Shown: positions 7,205 through 12,507 of the stretch, one piece after another | How positions within the stretch are numbered: position 1 is the stretch's first letter | How the letters are laid out: every line of letters begins with the position of its first letter | Origin: Chitinophaga pinensis | GTDB taxonomy: Bacteria > Bacteroidota > Bacteroidia > Flavobacteriales_D > Crocinitomicaceae | DNA: 12,507 bases | Direction of reading: 5' to 3' | Assembly (NCBI GenBank): GCA_945870115.1 | Contig: CAMBRH010000076.1 | Coordinates: 1 to 12,507 of the forward strand | Notes under the pieces: model-generated | Told to the model about the DNA's origin: nothing | The model's input: only the letters and a program-made list of their open reading frames with translations | The model's database searches: none | Program-made: the position numbers and the translations under genes

Positions 7205-7851
7205 ATTTCACTTTCTAATAAATCTTTTGCTCGAACTCCAAAATTATCATTTGACCAAGTGTAAATATCAGCTTTATTAATTTTCACAAAACATGGAAAA
7301 CTACCTTTTGAAATTGAAACCATTTTGTCTAAATTTTGAGCTAGAGAAACTTGAATATTGGAGTCCAATTTAACTTTATAAGGCTCAATTTCTCTGGTTT
7401 CCTTAGCACAAACTATATACTTAATCTTTAATTTTGGATTTCTTTTTTGCATCAAGTTGATGGTATTCACAGATTCATGACAATATGGACAATTAGGAAT
7501 TGTAATTACTACCAAGTCAAAACCTTTAAAATCTGATAGACTTTGCTCATTTGCAATACTTATACCATTTTTTGAGAAATCGCCTTCATAAATTGGATTC
7601 AATAAAAATCCAATACCAAATGGAGCAAGAAAAATAATTAATAAAAGAAAAAAACGAAGAAAGGGTATTTTTATAAAAAAGAACTTTTTAATTTTCCTTG
7701 ATATAGTAAACCCTAATATTATTAAAATTAAATAAGGAAAAACCTTTGATATTGTCCAAGAAAAATTCCAAGAAATTAAGGTGTTTTCAAGAGCTTTAAA
7801 AAAAAACAAAGTTGATGCTAATAGAATTATTTGTAAAATAAGACTTTTCAT
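7201..7851 (-). CDS. Membrane-anchored thioredoxin-like protein with CPYC motif
   Basis: 216 residues. Three hydrophobic helices sit at about 5-22, 36-52 and 66-84, and a thioredoxin-like domain follows at about 95-214. The redox motif is C121-P-Y-C124, in ITIPNCPYCHES after a beta strand. A cis-proline candidate is P186 in GSFPCFVKI, so the minimum thioredoxin layout is present. CPYC is the motif of glutaredoxins, while CPxC-H-type sites also occur in DsbA/TlpA-like proteins. By the positive-inside rule the domain is probably on the periplasmic side, as the basic stretch SRKIKK sits between helices 2 and 3, but topology is uncertain. Inferred role: periplasmic thiol-disulfide exchange; partner unknown. 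The stop codon overlaps yraN's stop by 4 nt (TTAA). Start ATG at 7851 gives a plausible signal-anchor helix. Confidence 0.78.
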   Translation of the reverse strand: MKSLILQIILLASTLFFFKALENTLISWNFSWTISKVFPYLILIILGFTISRKIKKFFFIKIPFLRFFLLLIIFLAPFGIGFLLNPIYEGDFSKNGISIANEQSLSDFKGFDLVVITIPNCPYCHESVNTINLMQKRNPKLKIKYIVCAKETREIEPYKVKLDSNIQVSLAQNLDKMVSISKGSFPCFVKINKADIYTWSNDNFGVRAKDLLESEI

Positions 7852-7881
7852 AAATAGATAAATTTATTTTTGAAGATAAAA

Positions 7882-7905
7882 AAAAGGAAGTCGAAACTTC
7901 CTTTT
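7882..7905 (-). terminator. Intrinsic terminator of the lipocalin-like lipoprotein gene
   Basis: On the minus strand a perfect 10-bp stem, AAAAGGAAGT / ACTTCCTTTT (7905-7896 and 7891-7882), is closed by a TTCG tetraloop. It runs straight into further T residues (7881-7876 complement). The run of U and stable UUCG loop make this a clear rho-independent terminator, 26 nt after the lipoprotein stop. Confidence 0.88.
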
Positions 7906-7930
7906 GAATTTAATTTTGTGATATAAAAAT

Positions 7931-8311
7931 TTATTTAGGCTCCATAACTGATTTCATTCCATCAGAATCTGTCCACTCTAATTTGTCTTTTTCATACGTA
8001 TTAATTGTCATAATAGATGTTTCTGAACTACCAGCAAATGTAGTAACAAGTGTCATTTTATCCTCAACTAATGTGTAAGTAAAAGGAATTGAAATTGATA
8101 CTCCACTTTCTGCAAAAGAAATACTTCCAGTACCACCTTTTTTATCCTTTGAGAAAGAAATTGTCGCTTGTTCATCAGCTGGTACAGCTACACCGTTGTA
8201 TGAAACTTCTTTCCATTCTCCATCAATTCTTCTGTTAATCTTTTTTTCTTTTGAACAAGAACTTGACACCAATACAGTTACAGCAAGTAACACAAATAAT
8301 ACTTTTTTCAT
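7931..8311 (-). CDS. Small lipoprotein, lipocalin-like
   Basis: 126 residues. Residues 1-18 form a type II signal peptide with the lipobox SSSC and lipidated Cys19 (MKKVLFVLLAVTVLVSSSC), so the protein sits on a membrane, probably the outer one. The remaining ~105 residues are beta-strand-like, with an I-D-G-E-W (29-33) start of the kind seen in Bacteroidota 'lipocalin-like' lipoproteins (G-x-W near the first strand), then alternating strands to LEWTDSDGMKS. Exact ligand or function is unknown. The gene ends in a strong terminator and is preceded by an A-rich leader similar to that of the neighbouring lipoprotein gene. It is single-domain and complete. Confidence is high for lipoprotein and moderate for the fold. 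Confidence 0.85.
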   Translation of the reverse strand: MKKVLFVLLAVTVLVSSSCSKEKKINRRIDGEWKEVSYNGVAVPADEQATISFSKDKKGGTGSISFAESGVSISIPFTYTLVEDKMTLVTTFAGSSETSIMTINTYEKDKLEWTDSDGMKSVMEPK

Positions 8312-8341
8312 AATTTTTTTTGTTTTAAGTTATAAATAATG

Positions 8342-8352
8342 TCACGAATATA
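8342..8352 (-). promoter_or_regulatory. Putative start region of the lipocalin-like lipoprotein gene
   Basis: Minus strand TATATTCGTGA ends 30 nt upstream of ATG 8311 and is near-identical to the motif before the gene at 8613. TATATTCG is a weak form of TAnnTTTG; a loose -33 candidate ATTG lies 18 nt further upstream. Role inferred only from the shared position. Confidence 0.35.
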
Positions 8353-8409
8353 TAAAGTTTTTTTAAATAACAATTATTATTTTAAAAGATTGTCGAATTA
8401 TTTTATTAA

Positions 8410-8613
8410 TTAAATAATTGCACATTTTTTTGTAGCCGTATTTTTGTTACATGACGCTTCAGCATCAGACTTAGTTACGTTGGTTTTGGTAACAATGTAA
8501 GTTGTGTCACTTGAAACTCCATCAACAGTTGTTGTGCATTTACAAGTGTAATCTTTTGAACAGGAGGCAATAGCCCAAACTCCGGCAATCGCAATTGCTA
8601 AAACTTTTTTCAT
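8410..8613 (-). CDS. Small cysteine-bearing lipoprotein
   Basis: 67 residues. A type II signal peptide runs to the lipobox AIASC with lipidated Cys18 (MKKVLAIAIAGVWAIASC). The mature part is about 50 residues, Thr/Ser/Lys-rich, with four further cysteines at 24, 26, 55 and 64, compatible with two disulfides. Small lipoproteins with the layout C-x-K-D-Y-T-C-x-C near the N terminus are common in Bacteroidota in my recollection, without known function. The start at 8613 is supported by the leader shared with the next gene and by the signal peptide. An 8-bp all-AT inverted repeat (8396-8403 / 8412-8419) overlaps the stop but lacks a U-tract, so termination is uncertain and readthrough into the next lipoprotein gene is possible. 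Confidence 0.82.
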   Translation of the reverse strand: MKKVLAIAIAGVWAIASCSKDYTCKCTTTVDGVSSDTTYIVTKTNVTKSDAEASCNKNTATKKCAII

Positions 8614-8640
8614 AATTTTTTGTTTTTGAATTAATTTTCC

Positions 8641-8651
8641 TCACGAAAATA
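8641..8651 (-). promoter_or_regulatory. Putative start region of the small lipoprotein gene
   Basis: Minus strand TATTTTCGTGA ends 27 nt upstream of ATG 8613. It shares TATnTTCGTGA with the leader of the downstream lipoprotein gene, and both are followed by A-rich leaders before ATGAAAAAAGT. TATTTTCG is near TAnnTTTG. It lies back to back with the nfu promoter. Confidence 0.35.
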
Positions 8652-8660
8652 ATAAAACAT

Positions 8661-8694
8661 TTTGAATTAACATTCACTTTTTACTTTATCTTTG
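8661..8694 (+). promoter_or_regulatory. Promoter of the Nfu gene
   Basis: TTTG (8661-8664), then after 22 nt TATCTTTG (8687-8694), a strong match to TAnnTTTG; the spacer is 2-3 nt longer than ideal. The leader to ATG 8711 would be about 10 nt and contains no Shine-Dalgarno sequence. Confidence 0.65.
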
Positions 8695-8710
8695 CATTAA
8701 AAATAGCAAC

Positions 8711-9313
8711 ATGAAAGTTCCAGTTACAATTTATGCCGAAATGACACCAAATCCATCAACGATGAAGTTTGTTGCAAACAAGTATTTGCTTATTTCTGGT
8801 GAATCCGTAGAATTTAATTCCTTGTCTGAAACGAAAGGTTTTTCACCTTTAGCAGAACAATTGTTTCAATTTCCTTTTATTAAAGGAGTTTTTATGGCTA
8901 GTAATTTTATTACAATAACAAAAACAGATAATCTTGGTTGGGATTTCATAACAATGGAAATTAGAGAATTCATTAAAGAATGGATTTCCGAAGGCAAGGA
9001 TATTTTAATTCAAATGCCTTCTCCTAAACCTGCAGAAGTTCTTTCAGAATCGAATACCGAGATAAAAAACTATGAACCTTCAGAATATGATGAAGCAATA
9101 GTTTCCTTATTGGATGAATACGTTAGACCTGCCGTTGAAAATGATGGTGGCGCAATAGACTTTAGAAGTTTTAAAGACGGTGTCGTTACTGTTATTCTTA
9201 GAGGTGCTTGCTCAGGTTGCCCTTCTTCTACAGCTACCTTAAAAGGTGGAATTGAAAATTTATTAAAACAACATTTGCCTGAGGTTACCGAAGTTGTAGC
9301 AGAAAACGCTTAA
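8711..9313 (+). CDS. Nfu-type Fe-S cluster scaffold/carrier protein
   Basis: 200 residues in two domains. The N-terminal Nfu_N domain (about 5-92) carries the signature MTPNPSTMKFVANK (11-24). The C-terminal NifU/Nfu domain (about 124-196) holds VENDGGAIDFRSF and the cluster-binding C167-x2-C170 in RGACSGCPSS. A short linker rich in Pro/Ser/Glu joins them. Proteins of this layout receive [4Fe-4S] clusters from the main assembly scaffold and hand them to target apo-enzymes, acting as dimers with the CxxC of each monomer. It is cytoplasmic. The upstream promoter is well formed. No isc or suf genes flank it; a radical-SAM Fe-S client (RlmN) is elsewhere in the window, but that is coincidental housekeeping. 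ATG 8711 follows the promoter at the right distance. Confidence 0.94.
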   Translation: MKVPVTIYAEMTPNPSTMKFVANKYLLISGESVEFNSLSETKGFSPLAEQLFQFPFIKGVFMASNFITITKTDNLGWDFITMEIREFIKEWISEGKDILIQMPSPKPAEVLSESNTEIKNYEPSEYDEAIVSLLDEYVRPAVENDGGAIDFRSFKDGVVTVILRGACSGCPSSTATLKGGIENLLKQHLPEVTEVVAENA

Positions 9314-9390
9314 AAAAAGGAATTAATTTATGGATTTTTAGATTAAGTTGCATCTTAGAAATAAGTTTAACAATTTAAAAAATTAATGTC

Positions 9391-10137
9391 ATGAAAAAGT
9401 TCGTCTTATTAAGTTTATTAGCACTGCCATTCTTGTTTAAAGCACAGGGTTCAATGGGTGAAGTTATCGGATCTGTAATTTTAAAGTCAGATAATTCAAT
9501 CATCATTGGTGCAACTGTACAAACAATTTCTAATGGAACCTATTATCGAGCAAAAACAGATATTGATGGAAAATTTCGTATTTCCGCAATACCAGCTGGA
9601 AAGTATATGTTCTCAATTATATATTTAGGAGATACAGTAAAAAACCTTGAAGCAAATGTTCCCATTGATGGAATTGATAATATGGGAACAATTCTATTTC
9701 ATGTAAAAATGCAAGAAACAGAAGTAATTGAAGTTACGAATAGAATTTTTCCTAAATTAACTTATGGCGTAACTCCAGAAATAAAAATGGATCGTGAGCA
9801 AATTTCTAAAAGCCCTCAAAAATTCAATCAGAAAGAGATGATTTCAGCAATGTCATCCGATATAAAATTAACAGATGATGGAAGCCTAGTTTTTCGAGGC
9901 GCAAGAAAAGGGGATATGATTTATGTAATTGATGGAGTAAAATTGACTGATGTAGTAAATGTTCCAAGTGCTGCAATTGGCGGTATGATGGTATATACAG
10001 GCGGAATTCCTGCAAAATACGGTGACACTATGGGCGGAGTTGTGGTTATGGAAACCCTAAGTTACTTCGATTTATACAGAGCTTGGAGTATTGCTGAATA
10101 TAAAAAAACAACAAAAGAAAACACTAGTTTAGATTAA
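9391..10137 (+). CDS. Secreted carboxypeptidase-regulatory plus TonB-plug domain protein, no barrel
   Basis: 248 residues. A signal peptide covers about 1-19 (MKKFVLLSLLALPFLFKAQ). Next is a CarboxypepD_reg-like beta sandwich (about 23-108), with GEVIGSVILKSDNSIIIGATV and TDIDGKFRISAIPAGKYMF. Then comes a TonB-dependent-receptor plug-like domain (about 140-220), with FRGARKGDMIYVIDGVKL (168-185) and VYTGGIPAKYGDTMGGVV (201-218). In SusC/TonB-type receptors these two domains precede a 22-strand barrel, but here the frame ends about 28 residues after the plug. A strong terminator follows within 25 nt, so this is not simply a truncated gene with a barrel remnant nearby. It would be periplasmic and perhaps a partner or regulator of a receptor, which is inference. 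No promoter was seen in the 77-nt gap, so it may be read with nfu. Confidence 0.85.
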   Translation: MKKFVLLSLLALPFLFKAQGSMGEVIGSVILKSDNSIIIGATVQTISNGTYYRAKTDIDGKFRISAIPAGKYMFSIIYLGDTVKNLEANVPIDGIDNMGTILFHVKMQETEVIEVTNRIFPKLTYGVTPEIKMDREQISKSPQKFNQKEMISAMSSDIKLTDDGSLVFRGARKGDMIYVIDGVKLTDVVNVPSAAIGGMMVYTGGIPAKYGDTMGGVVVMETLSYFDLYRAWSIAEYKKTTKENTSLD

Positions 10138-10160
10138 ATTAAGAATCATAATATAAGTGG

Positions 10161-10187
10161 AAGACGGGTATTTATTCGTCTTTTTTT
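10161..10187 (+). terminator. Intrinsic terminator after the plug-domain gene
   Basis: AAGACG (10161-10166) pairs with CGTCTT (10177-10182) across a 10-nt loop, followed directly by a run of T to 10187. Together with further flanking G-T pairing it makes a normal rho-independent terminator, 24 nt after the stop codon. Confidence 0.75.
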
Positions 10188-10244
10188 ATTTTAGTGAAAT
10201 TTTTTTCTTTATTTATTTTTGAGATGCTAAATTTTGTCTAAAAC

Positions 10245-10275
10245 TTAAAGGTTTTTAACCGTTAAAAACCTTTAA
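10245..10275. repeat. Perfect 15+15 palindrome in the gap before the AIM24 gene
   Basis: TTAAAGGTTTTTAAC (10245-10259) and its exact complement GTTAAAAACCTTTAA (10261-10275) are separated by a single C. A hairpin with a tiny loop, a cruciform or a dimeric-protein site are all possible. It is about 120 nt upstream of the -7 element of the next gene and has no poly-U tail on the + strand. Confidence 0.85.
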
Positions 10276-10366
10276 AGTACCATAAACATTGAATTAATGT
10301 AAAAAATCTACTTTAAAATCTTAATTTTTATGAATTATTTTTTTAAATTTTTATTCAGTTAAAAAA

Positions 10367-10402
10367 TTTGTCTGATTTTCAGTAATAATTTAAGTATATT
10401 TG
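10367..10402 (+). promoter_or_regulatory. Probable promoter of the AIM24 gene
   Basis: TATATTTG (10395-10402) is a full match to the -7 pattern and lies 17 nt before ATG 10420. The only nearby TTTG (10367-10370) is 24 nt away, longer than the usual 19-21, so the -33 assignment is doubtful. The leader is A/T-rich with no Shine-Dalgarno sequence. Confidence 0.55.
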
Positions 10403-10419
10403 TTTTTAAAAAAAGAATT

Positions 10420-11214
10420 ATGAGAACAAATCACGACATTGATTATTTCATTCACGGTGAAGAAATGCAAATGATTGAAATTGAATTAGATCCACAAGAA
10501 ACAGCAATTGCAGAAGCGGGCTCGTTCATGTATATGGGTGAAGGAATTCAGATGGAAACAATTTTTGGTGATGGTTCTGCTAAACAAGGAACAGGTTTTT
10601 TTGATAAATTGTGGGGAGCAGGAAAACGTTTGCTGACAGGAGAGAGTTTATTTATGACAGCTTTTACACACATGGGATCAGGAAAAGCGAGAGTTGCTTT
10701 TGCATCACCTTATCCTGGGAAAATTATCCCAATGGATTTAACTGAGTTTGGTGGAAAAATTATATGTCAAAAAGATGCATTTTTATGCGCAGCTAAAGGT
10801 GTTTCTGTTGGAATAGAATTTCAAAGAAAACTGGGAACAGGACTTTTTGGTGGAGAAGGATTTATAATGCAAAAATTGGAGGGTGATGGTTTAGCTTTTT
10901 GTCATGCTGGTGGACATATCATTAGAAGAAAATTAAATCCAGGTGAAATATTAAGGGTTGATACAGGGTGTATCGTTGCTTACACACAAACAGTAGATTA
11001 CGACATTCAATTTGTTGGCGGAATAAAAAATACGATTTTTGGTGGAGAAGGATTATTTTTTGCTACACTGAAAGGACCAGGAGAGGTATGGTTACAAACA
11101 CTTCCAATTTCTCGTTTAGCTTCAAGAATCTTATCCTACGGTACTGGAGCAAGAAAAGAAGAAGGTAGTATTTTGGGAGGAATTGGGAATTTACTGGATG
11201 GTGACGGTAGATAA
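10420..11214 (+). CDS. AIM24/TIGR00266 family protein
   Basis: 264 residues, the family's normal size. It forms the beta-helix-like AIM24 fold (trp RNA-binding attenuation protein-like superfamily), a sandwich of short strands and glycine turns. Characteristic stretches are AEAGSFMYMGEGIQMET (31-47), the linker region WGAGKRLLTGESLF with a G-E-S turn (65-78), HMGSGKARVAFASPYPGKI (84-102) and RVDTGCIVAYT (179-189). The motif FGGEG occurs twice (143-147 and 207-211), marking the internal repeat of the fold. Function in bacteria is not established; the yeast homologue is a mitochondrial inner-membrane organising factor. No signal peptide or membrane helix, so cytoplasmic. It stands alone: own promoter before it, AT-rich gap after it. 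Confidence 0.9.
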   Translation: MRTNHDIDYFIHGEEMQMIEIELDPQETAIAEAGSFMYMGEGIQMETIFGDGSAKQGTGFFDKLWGAGKRLLTGESLFMTAFTHMGSGKARVAFASPYPGKIIPMDLTEFGGKIICQKDAFLCAAKGVSVGIEFQRKLGTGLFGGEGFIMQKLEGDGLAFCHAGGHIIRRKLNPGEILRVDTGCIVAYTQTVDYDIQFVGGIKNTIFGGEGLFFATLKGPGEVWLQTLPISRLASRILSYGTGARKEEGSILGGIGNLLDGDGR

Positions 11215-11376
11215 ATAATTATTAGCTTTTTTTTTATAATTAAAAAGATAAATTCAGAACTTAAAATATAAACAACTAAAACATTTTAGCAATATCTTAA
11301 TCTAAAAATATTGAAAGATTATTGTTTTCTTTATCTATTTTCATTCATTTATTTGTATTTTTACCCTTTTTAAAAA

Positions 11377-11808
11377 ATGTCAAAAATTGTAAAACACACC
11401 TTGTCATTTGAAAACGAATATGATTACGAACTTCTTGGAATTTGTTCTCATACAAGTGATTATAAATTGGTTTGGAGTATTAATGAAAAACTAAATTTTA
11501 AACTTGAAAAATCATTTAATCTCTTTTTGGTAAATACAAAAAAAGGATCCATAGCTTCTAGTCATCCTTATTATTATATGCAGGATGAGGTAAAAAGAAC
11601 AGAGATTTATTTGATAAAAAATAAATACGAAGGGAAATATTTAATTCCTGAAAAACAACAAATTGATTATTTCTTATTCATTTGCAATAACATTGAAGAT
11701 GATGTGGAAATTTGGTTAGACAAATTAAGAGAAACAAATTGTATCATGGCAGCTTTTTTGTTTGATGCAACAGATTTTAACTCAACGCAACAAATTGTTT
11801 TTGATTGA
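11377..11808 (+). CDS. IPExxxVDY family protein
   Basis: 143 residues. The family-naming motif is at 90-98: I-P-E-K-Q-Q-I-D-Y, with Ile in place of the usual Val, in YLIPEKQQIDYFLFI. Typical neighbours in the fold are LLGICSHTSDYKLVWSINEKL (19-39) and the C-terminal EIWLDKLRETNCIMAAFLFD. The family has no known function, no signal peptide and no membrane helix. It lies 43 nt before pyk, the usual arrangement for this family in Bacteroidota, where it often sits between the rnc region and pyruvate kinase; here the gene before it is AIM24, not rnc. Co-transcription with pyk is likely. A weak promoter candidate is TTTATTTG (11348-11355) only. ATG 11377 is preceded by an A-rich leader. Confidence 0.88.
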   Translation: MSKIVKHTLSFENEYDYELLGICSHTSDYKLVWSINEKLNFKLEKSFNLFLVNTKKGSIASSHPYYYMQDEVKRTEIYLIKNKYEGKYLIPEKQQIDYFLFICNNIEDDVEIWLDKLRETNCIMAAFLFDATDFNSTQQIVFD

Positions 11809-11851
11809 GTTAAACGATAATTTAAAGTACAGATTGTACAAAAACAGATTT

Positions 11852-12507
11852 ATGAAAAAAACAAAAATTGTAGCAACTTTAGGTCCAGCATCCTCAAGTA
11901 AAGAGGTTTTGAAAAAAATGATTTTAGAAGGTTTAAATGTATGTCGTTTAAATTTTTCTCATGGAGCTTATGAAGATTATGCAAATTTAATCAAAACGAT
12001 TCGTGAAATAAATGAAGAAACTGGTTTAAATGTTGCCATCTTAGCTGATTTACAGGGGCCAAAAATTCGTTGTCACGAAATTGAAAACAATGGAATTCTT
12101 TTGGAAGAAGGAAAACAAATTTCAATTACAACAGATAAAGTAATCGGAACATTAGATTTAATTTCAATAAATTATGAAAAACTTCCTCAAGACATTAAGC
12201 CAGGTGAAAGAATTTTGATGGATGACGGAAAATTAATGTTAAAAGTTATTAGCACCGATAAAAAGAAAAAAATTGTTGCTGAAATTATTTACGGTGGAAT
12301 TTTATCATCTAAAAAAGGTGTTAATCTTCCAAACACAAAAATTTCAATGCCTTGTTTAACTCCAAAAGATTTGGAAGATTTAGCTTTTGCTTTGGAACAA
12401 AATGTTGACTGGGTTGGACTTTCATTTGTTCGTTCTGCTAGAGATATTATTGAATTAAAACACATTATTTCCAATTCTACTGCAAAAGCGAAAGTTATTG
12501 CAAAAAT
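11852..12507 (+). CDS. pyk: Pyruvate kinase, N-terminal part (runs off the window)
   Basis: The last step of glycolysis: phosphoenolpyruvate and ADP to pyruvate and ATP. 218 codons are visible from ATG 11852; the frame is still open at the window end. Family marks are TKIVATLGPAS (4-14), CRLNFSHG (31-38, with Arg32, Asn34, Ser36 and His37 for K+ and phosphoryl binding), ADLQGPKIR (65-73), the flexible B domain (about 75-160) ending in KKGVNLPN, and VGLSFVRSARDI (188-199). The visible protein stops at VIAK, just before the catalytic KIE(K/N) segment. Cytoplasmic. It starts 43 nt after the IPExxxVDY gene. A small inverted repeat, GTACA-GAT-TGTAC (11827-11839), lies 12 nt before the start and could be a regulatory site. 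Confidence 0.95.
   Translation, partial: MKKTKIVATLGPASSSKEVLKKMILEGLNVCRLNFSHGAYEDYANLIKTIREINEETGLNVAILADLQGPKIRCHEIENNGILLEEGKQISITTDKVIGTLDLISINYEKLPQDIKPGERILMDDGKLMLKVISTDKKKKIVAEIIYGGILSSKKGVNLPNTKISMPCLTPKDLEDLAFALEQNVDWVGLSFVRSARDIIELKHIISNSTAKAKVIAK

Noticed and set aside
10138..10419. Remnant of a TonB beta-barrel after the plug domain
   Set aside because: The stop is followed by a clean terminator and non-coding AT-rich DNA; no barrel-like coding in any frame.
11214..11246. AT palindrome plus T8 run after the AIM24 gene as a terminator
   Set aside because: The stem would be only A-T pairs and is not adjacent to the T run; too weak to call.
12289..12474. Minus-strand frame inside pyk
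   Set aside because: It is antisense to a well-conserved enzyme and has no recognisable protein features.
1..12507. Defence island, phage, CRISPR or transposon content
   Set aside because: No direct-repeat arrays, transposase, integrase, tRNA or att-like repeats were seen; the genes are housekeeping or envelope types.

Overview
This is an AT-rich chromosomal window, roughly two-thirds A+T or more by eye. It very probably comes from a member of the Bacteroidota, order Flavobacteriales; a Crocinitomicaceae/Fluviicola-like or related flavobacterium is a guess. The indicators are an outer-surface protein tail of the type IX secretion style, an IPExxxVDY-family protein directly before pyruvate kinase, a PadR/HAAS-like membrane protein pair, and a Bacteroidota-style short arginine decarboxylase. 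Start codons lack Shine-Dalgarno sequences and often follow A-rich leaders, and several promoters fit the Bacteroidota TTTG / TAnnTTTG pattern. No tRNA, rRNA, CRISPR array, insertion sequence, phage gene or att site was seen.

Layout. Positions 1-963 (+) hold the 3' end of a large probable secreted protein. Positions 1156-2353 (+) are a two-gene operon: a PadR-type repressor and, overlapping it by 8 nt, a five-helix membrane protein with an internally duplicated GldL-like helix module. A shared hairpin near 2373-2405 separates it from a minus-strand run transcribed leftwards: glycosyltransferase (6090 to 4972), arginine decarboxylase (4929 to 3538) and the 23S rRNA methyltransferase rlmN (3480 to 2407). 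rlmN has its own promoter and apparently a TTG start. Positions 6366-7204 (+) are a zinc-finger protein translationally coupled to yraN. They converge, with a 4-nt overlap of stop codons, on a membrane-anchored thioredoxin-like protein (7851 to 7201). Two small lipoproteins (8311 to 7931 and 8613 to 8410) have look-alike leaders, and the first has a textbook terminator. From 8711 rightwards all genes are on +: an Nfu-type Fe-S scaffold, a secreted protein with carboxypeptidase-regulatory plus TonB plug domains but no barrel, an AIM24/TIGR00266 protein, an IPExxxVDY protein and the 5' part of pyruvate kinase (cut by the window end).

How the parts work together. Most genes are housekeeping or envelope functions: polyamine synthesis, rRNA/tRNA modification, Fe-S assembly and glycolysis. 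Apart from the short operons (PadR/membrane protein, zinc finger/yraN, IPExxxVDY/pyk) there is no sign of one integrated novel system. The stretches most worth a second look are the PadR-controlled membrane protein with a 60-residue-period duplication, the plug-only TonB protein, the perfect 15+15 palindrome at 10245-10275, and the Zn-finger/YraN coupling. The longest gene-free stretches are 10138-10419 (terminator, palindrome and a -7 element) and 6091-6365 (AT-rich; no clear promoter found).
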